NCBI GenBank assembly: GCA_946480925.1
Contig: CAMLLU010000022.1
Span: 13,223 to 77,222, forward strand
DNA length: 64,000 bases
Direction of reading: 5' to 3'
DNA from: an uncultured Rivibacter sp.
Lineage (GTDB): Bacteria > Pseudomonadota > Gammaproteobacteria > Burkholderiales > Burkholderiaceae
In this document: positions 60,578 through 64,000 of the stretch, piece by piece
Position numbering within the stretch: the stretch's first letter is position 1
Layout of the letters: each line of letters begins with the position of its first letter
The notes under the pieces: generated by a model
Databases searched by the model: none
What the model was told of the DNA's origin: nothing
What the model saw: only the letters and a program-made list of their open reading frames with translations
Made by a program: the position numbers and the translations under genes

Positions 60578-62884
60578 TCAAGCCGCAGCTGCTGCCTTTT
60601 CCTGCTGCACTGCAAAAAGACGCTGGCGCATCGCCTGCGCCGCCTGCACCATGTGCCGCAAGGCTGCTTCGGTTTCCGGCCAGCCGCGCGTTTTCAATCC
60701 GCAATCGGGGTTCACCCACAGGCGCTCGGCCGGGATCACGCGCACCGCACGTTCCAGCAGGGCCAGCATTTCCTCCTGCGAGGGCAGGCGCGGCGAGTGG
60801 ATGTCGTAGACGCCGGGGCCGATCTCGTTCGGGTAGGCGAAGTCGCCAAAGCCGTCGAGCAGCTTCATGCGCGAGCGTGAAGTCTCGATGGTGATGACGT
60901 CGGCATCCATCGCCGCGATGGCAGGCAGGATGTCGTTGAACTCCGAATAGCACATGTGCGTGTGGATCTGCGTCGCATCGGCCACCGTGCAAGAAGCCAG
61001 CTTGAACGCGCGCACGGCCCAGGCGAGGTAGGTGTCCCAGTCGGCGCGCTTGAGCGGCAGTCCTTCGCGGAAGGCCGGCTCGTCGATCTGGACGATGCGG
61101 ATGCCGGCGGCCTCGAGATCCTTCACCTCGTCGCGGATGGCCAGCGCGATCTGCAGCGCGGTCTGCTCGCGGGTCTGGTCGTCGCGCACGAAAGACCATT
61201 GCAGCATCGTCACCGGGCCGGTGAGCATGCCCTTCATCGGCCGCCCGGTGAGCGACTGCGCATAACGCGCGGTGTCCACCGTCATCGGCTCGGGGCGGTG
61301 CACGTCGCCGTAGATGATGGGCGGCTTCACGCAGCGCGAGCCGTAGCTCTGCACCCAACCGTTGTCGCTGAAGGCATAGCCCCACAGCCGCTCGCCGAAG
61401 TACTCGACCATGTCGTTGCGCTCGGCCTCGCCGTGCACCAGCACGTCCAGGCCCAGCGCCTCCTGCCGCGCCACCGCGTGGGCGATCTCCTCGCGCATGC
61501 GCTGCAGGTAGTCGAAGGCGCTCAGCTCGCCGCGCTTGTGCGCCGCCCGCGCCGCGCGGATGGCCGGCGTCTGCGGAAACGAGCCGATCGTGGTGGTGGG
61601 CAGCGGCGGCAGGTGCAGCGCCTCGCGCTGCACCGCTGCCCGTTGCGCGTAGGGGCTCGTGCGCTGCGTCATCAAGTCGTCAACTCCCGCCAGGCGGCGG
61701 CGCACCCAGGCGTTGTGTACGCGCGGCGCATCGCGGCGCGAGGCGACGGCCGCATCGGCCGCGGCCAGCTCGTCACGCACGGCAGCCGGGCCCTCGTTGA
61801 GCGCGCGGCCCAGCACCGCCAGCTCCTGCAGCTTTTCATGTGCGAAGGCGAGCCAGCCGCGCACATCTTCCGGCAGCGACTGCATTTCCGTCTGCAGCGA
61901 CACCGGCACGTGCAGCAGCGAGCACGAGGGCGCCACCCACAGCCGGTCGCCCAGCGCCTGCTGCAACGGCTGCAGGCGCGAGAGTTCTCGGCGCAGGTCG
62001 CAGCGCCAGATGTTGCGCCCGTCGATCACCCCGGCCGAGAGCACCCAGTGCGCCGGCAGGTACGCGAGCCAGGCATCGAGCTGGCGCGGCGCGCGCACGA
62101 GGTCGAGGTGGATGCCGTGCACCGGCCAGCGCACGATGTGCTCGGCGTGCTGGTCCACGCGCTCGAAGTAGGTGGCCAGCAGCAGCTTGGGCGCGTCGGC
62201 AGCGGCCACCAGCAGCATGCGATGCGCGGCATCGAGCCAGGCCGCGGGCAGGTCGAGCGCGAGCGCCGGCTCGTCCAGCTGCACCCACTCCACGCCCTGG
62301 GCCTTCAGGCGCCTGAGCACCTCGGCATACGCGCCGGCCAGCGCCGGCGCGAGCTGCAGGCGGTCGAAGGCCGGATCGGCACAACGCGCGAGCCACAAGA
62401 AGGTGAGCGGCCCCACCAGCACCGGCTTGGCGGCACGGCCTTCTGCCTGCGCCTCGGCCACCGCCTCGTAGAGCCATTCGACGCCGCCTCCGAAGCGCGT
62501 GCCCGGCCCCACCTCGGGCACCAGCACGTGGTAGTTGGTGTCGAACCACTTGGTCATCGCCATCGCCGGTTGCGAAGGCGTGCCGCGCGCGAGCTTGAAG
62601 CTGTCGCCCAGCGTGAGGCGGCTGGTGTCGAAGTCGAACCGCTCGGGCACGGCACCCAGCAGCAGCGCGGTGTCGAGCAGGTGGTCGTAGTAGGCGAAGT
62701 CACCAGCCGTGACCGCGTGCAGCCCCGCTGCAGCCTGCGCGGCGCGGTTCTGCTGACGCAGCGCGTGGCCGGTGTCGCGCAGCGCCGCTTCACCGACCTC
62801 GCCGCGCCAGAAGCTTTCGAGAGCGAATTTCAGTTCGCGCCGCGCGCCGATGCGCGGCAGGCCGAGAACGTGTGTGAGGGCCAT
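60578..62884 (-). CDS. metE: Cobalamin-independent methionine synthase
   Basis: 768-residue MetE of normal length. The N-terminal half begins [20 protein letters not shown]. The C-terminal catalytic domain has zinc ligands His and Cys in HMCYSEF (about 642-648) and Cys in [10 protein letters not shown] (about 726). It transfers a methyl group from 5-methyl-tetrahydropteroyl-triglutamate to homocysteine. It is divergent from metR, with a MetR box in the 98-bp spacer. Confidence 0.97.
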   Translation of the reverse strand: MALTHVLGLPRIGARRELKFALESFWRGEVGEAALRDTGHALRQQNRAAQAAAGLHAVTAGDFAYYDHLLDTALLLGAVPERFDFDTSRLTLGDSFKLARGTPSQPAMAMTKWFDTNYHVLVPEVGPGTRFGGGVEWLYEAVAEAQAEGRAAKPVLVGPLTFLWLARCADPAFDRLQLAPALAGAYAEVLRRLKAQGVEWVQLDEPALALDLPAAWLDAAHRMLLVAAADAPKLLLATYFERVDQHAEHIVRWPVHGIHLDLVRAPRQLDAWLAYLPAHWVLSAGVIDGRNIWRCDLRRELSRLQPLQQALGDRLWVAPSCSLLHVPVSLQTEMQSLPEDVRGWLAFAHEKLQELAVLGRALNEGPAAVRDELAAADAAVASRRDAPRVHNAWVRRRLAGVDDLMTQRTSPYAQRAAVQREALHLPPLPTTTIGSFPQTPAIRAARAAHKRGELSAFDYLQRMREEIAHAVARQEALGLDVLVHGEAERNDMVEYFGERLWGYAFSDNGWVQSYGSRCVKPPIIYGDVHRPEPMTVDTARYAQSLTGRPMKGMLTGPVTMLQWSFVRDDQTREQTALQIALAIRDEVKDLEAAGIRIVQIDEPAFREGLPLKRADWDTYLAWAVRAFKLASCTVADATQIHTHMCYSEFNDILPAIAAMDADVITIETSRSRMKLLDGFGDFAYPNEIGPGVYDIHSPRLPSQEEMLALLERAVRVIPAERLWVNPDCGLKTRGWPETEAALRHMVQAAQAMRQRLFAVQQEKAAAAA

Positions 62885-62968
62885 GGCAGGTGCATTTCCG
62901 TGATGACAGAGGCGCGCAGTCTCGGAAACCCGCCCCCTACAATCAAGCGAAAGTTTTTCTGCATGAGT

Positions 62969-62981
62969 TGAATTCCATTCA
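62969..62981. promoter_or_regulatory. MetR binding box
   Basis: TGAATTCCATTCA exactly matches the established MetR consensus TGAA-N5-TTCA. It ends 2 bp before the metR ATG and lies about 85 bp from the metE start, suiting metE activation and metR autorepression. A -10-like TACAAT at 62938-62943 for metR lacks a good -35. Confidence 0.85.
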
Positions 62982-62982
62982 T

Positions 62983-63894
62983 ATGCTGGAGATCCGCCAC
63001 CTGCGCTCGCTGCTGGCCATCGAAGCCTCGGCCACGCTGGCCGCCGCCGCCGAGCGCGTGCACCTCACCCAGAGCGCGCTGTCGCACCAGGTGCGTGCGC
63101 TCGAAGAGCACTACGACGTCTCGCTGTTCCAGCGCACCGGCACCGGCCTGCGCTTCACCCCGGCCGGGCAACGGCTGCTGGCGCTGGCGCACACGGTGCT
63201 GCCCGAACTCGAAGCTGCCGAACGCGACCTGCAGCGCCTGCAGAGCGACACGCGCGGCGAGCTGCGCATCGCGCTGGAATGCCACACCTGCTTCGACTGG
63301 CTGATGCCGGTGATGGACCACTTCCGCCAGCGCTGGCCCGAGGTGGAACTCGACCTCGTGGCCGGCTTCCACCCCGACCCGCTGGGGCTCATCAAGGCCG
63401 GCCGCGCCGACGTGGTGATCTCGGGCAAACCGTCGCGCGACCGCGGGCTGCGGTCACTGCCGTTGTTCCGCTTCGAGATCCTGGTGGTGATGGCGCTGGA
63501 GCACCGGCTGCGCGGCAAGCGCCGCCTCACCGCGCACGACCTCGTGGGGGAAACCCTCATCACCTACCCGGTGCCCGACGAACGCATCGACCTCGTCCGC
63601 GAAGTGCTCAAGCCGGCCGGCATTGCGCTGGAGCGCCGCACGGCAGAGCTCACCATCGCCATCCTGCAACTGGTGGCCAGCCGGCGGGGCATTGCTGCGT
63701 TGCCGAACTGGGGGGTGAAGAACTACGTGGAGCACGACTACGTGCTGGCCAAGCGGTTGGCGGCGCCGGGGTTGTGGAGTGAGCTGCATGCGGTGGTGCC
63801 GAAGGGGCTGGCTGAGAGGCCGTTCTTGCTTGATTTCGTTTCGACGGTGCGGCGGACTTGTGAGCGGGAGCTGGATGGGATTGAGTTGTTGTAG
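62983..63894 (+). CDS. metR: LysR-type activator MetR
   Basis: 303-residue LysR-family protein. The N-terminal HTH is [20 protein letters not shown], then [20 protein letters not shown]. The effector domain contains [20 protein letters not shown], matching MetR. Its coinducer is homocysteine. It is divergent from metE, its main target. No Shine-Dalgarno precedes the ATG because the MetR box occupies that region, so translation may be weak. Confidence 0.95.
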   Translation: MLEIRHLRSLLAIEASATLAAAAERVHLTQSALSHQVRALEEHYDVSLFQRTGTGLRFTPAGQRLLALAHTVLPELEAAERDLQRLQSDTRGELRIALECHTCFDWLMPVMDHFRQRWPEVELDLVAGFHPDPLGLIKAGRADVVISGKPSRDRGLRSLPLFRFEILVVMALEHRLRGKRRLTAHDLVGETLITYPVPDERIDLVREVLKPAGIALERRTAELTIAILQLVASRRGIAALPNWGVKNYVEHDYVLAKRLAAPGLWSELHAVVPKGLAERPFLLDFVSTVRRTCERELDGIELL

Positions 63895-64000
63895 GTGTTT
63901 GGCTTTGGGGTCGGGCGCTTTGCTTGAGGGTGGTTTGTCACTCGTGGCAGCCCGCCGGGAATCCGCCCCGGCAGGCGGGTAACTTTCTTCTGCGGGCCCA
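63895..64000. other. Window end after metR
   Basis: About 105 bp with no gene. It ends in GTAACTTTCTTCTGCGGGCC, which looks like one arm of an intergenic palindromic repeat cut by the window end; the other arm is not visible. Confidence 0.35.

Noticed and set aside
62885..62982. Possible cobalamin riboswitch upstream of metE
   Set aside because: The spacer is under 100 bp and lacks a B12-box-like sequence; a MetR box explains regulation.

Overview
The window is G+C-rich, gene-dense DNA from a betaproteobacterium. It is most likely a member of the Burkholderiales near the Rubrivivax/Leptothrix/Rhizobacter group. This is inferred from gene content: an exopolysaccharide-type AsnB/ACP/ligase cassette, a fused indolepyruvate ferredoxin oxidoreductase, LigD/Ku, DUF2145, and a DUF1800/DUF1501 pair. 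Dispersed C/G-rich hairpin repeats of the type found in that order point the same way. No rRNA, tRNA, CRISPR array or complete insertion sequence was found.

Layout. 0-5.6 kb is the end of a surface-glycan or lipid-modification cassette: AsnB, ACP, AMP-ligase, NadE, hexapeptide acyltransferase and a lipoprotein, interrupted by a 278-bp inverted-repeat element. 5.6-14.7 kb holds a VWA membrane protein, a DUF72 protein, a hipBA module with three evenly spaced operators, two unknown proteins, a class A PBP, a HEAT-like lipoprotein and an Lrp regulator. 14.8-21.6 kb has the indolepyruvate oxidoreductase, preceded by a leader ORF copying its N-terminus, and a phnM / phnF-DUF1045 phosphonate pair without the C-P lyase core. 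21.6-28.3 kb has the DUF2145 pair, an unknown 512-aa protein divergent from a class A beta-lactamase, and ahpC-ahpF. 28.7-34.1 kb is a non-homologous end-joining operon (hydrolase, ligD, ku, MerR-TPR protein). Its ligD carries two in-frame repeat insertions.

34-45 kb has an ornithine-cyclodeaminase-like enzyme, a metzincin-like lipoprotein, a LuxR-type regulator, a lysyl-oxidase-like secreted protein, a Nudix protein, cytochrome b561, three YceI paralogues and an MBL-fold hydrolase. 45-53.7 kb has a long non-coding leader followed by DUF1800 and DUF1501 genes, a QorB/QorR-type pair, a His-rich membrane protein and a TonB-dependent receptor. 53.8-59.5 kb is a lower-G+C accessory island. Its left edge has a tandem 21-bp repeat resembling a transposon end and a possible acyltransferase remnant. 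It encodes a Septu-like ATPase/HNH pair, a small helical protein, a GIY-YIG nuclease and a HEPN-like protein, and is best read as a defence island. 59.5-64 kb returns to chromosomal genes: a DksA-type protein, a receiver-only response regulator, and divergent metE/metR with a consensus MetR box.

Coding starts were chosen from Shine-Dalgarno matches, overlaps and signal peptides. Family names rest on motifs read by eye; no database search was run.
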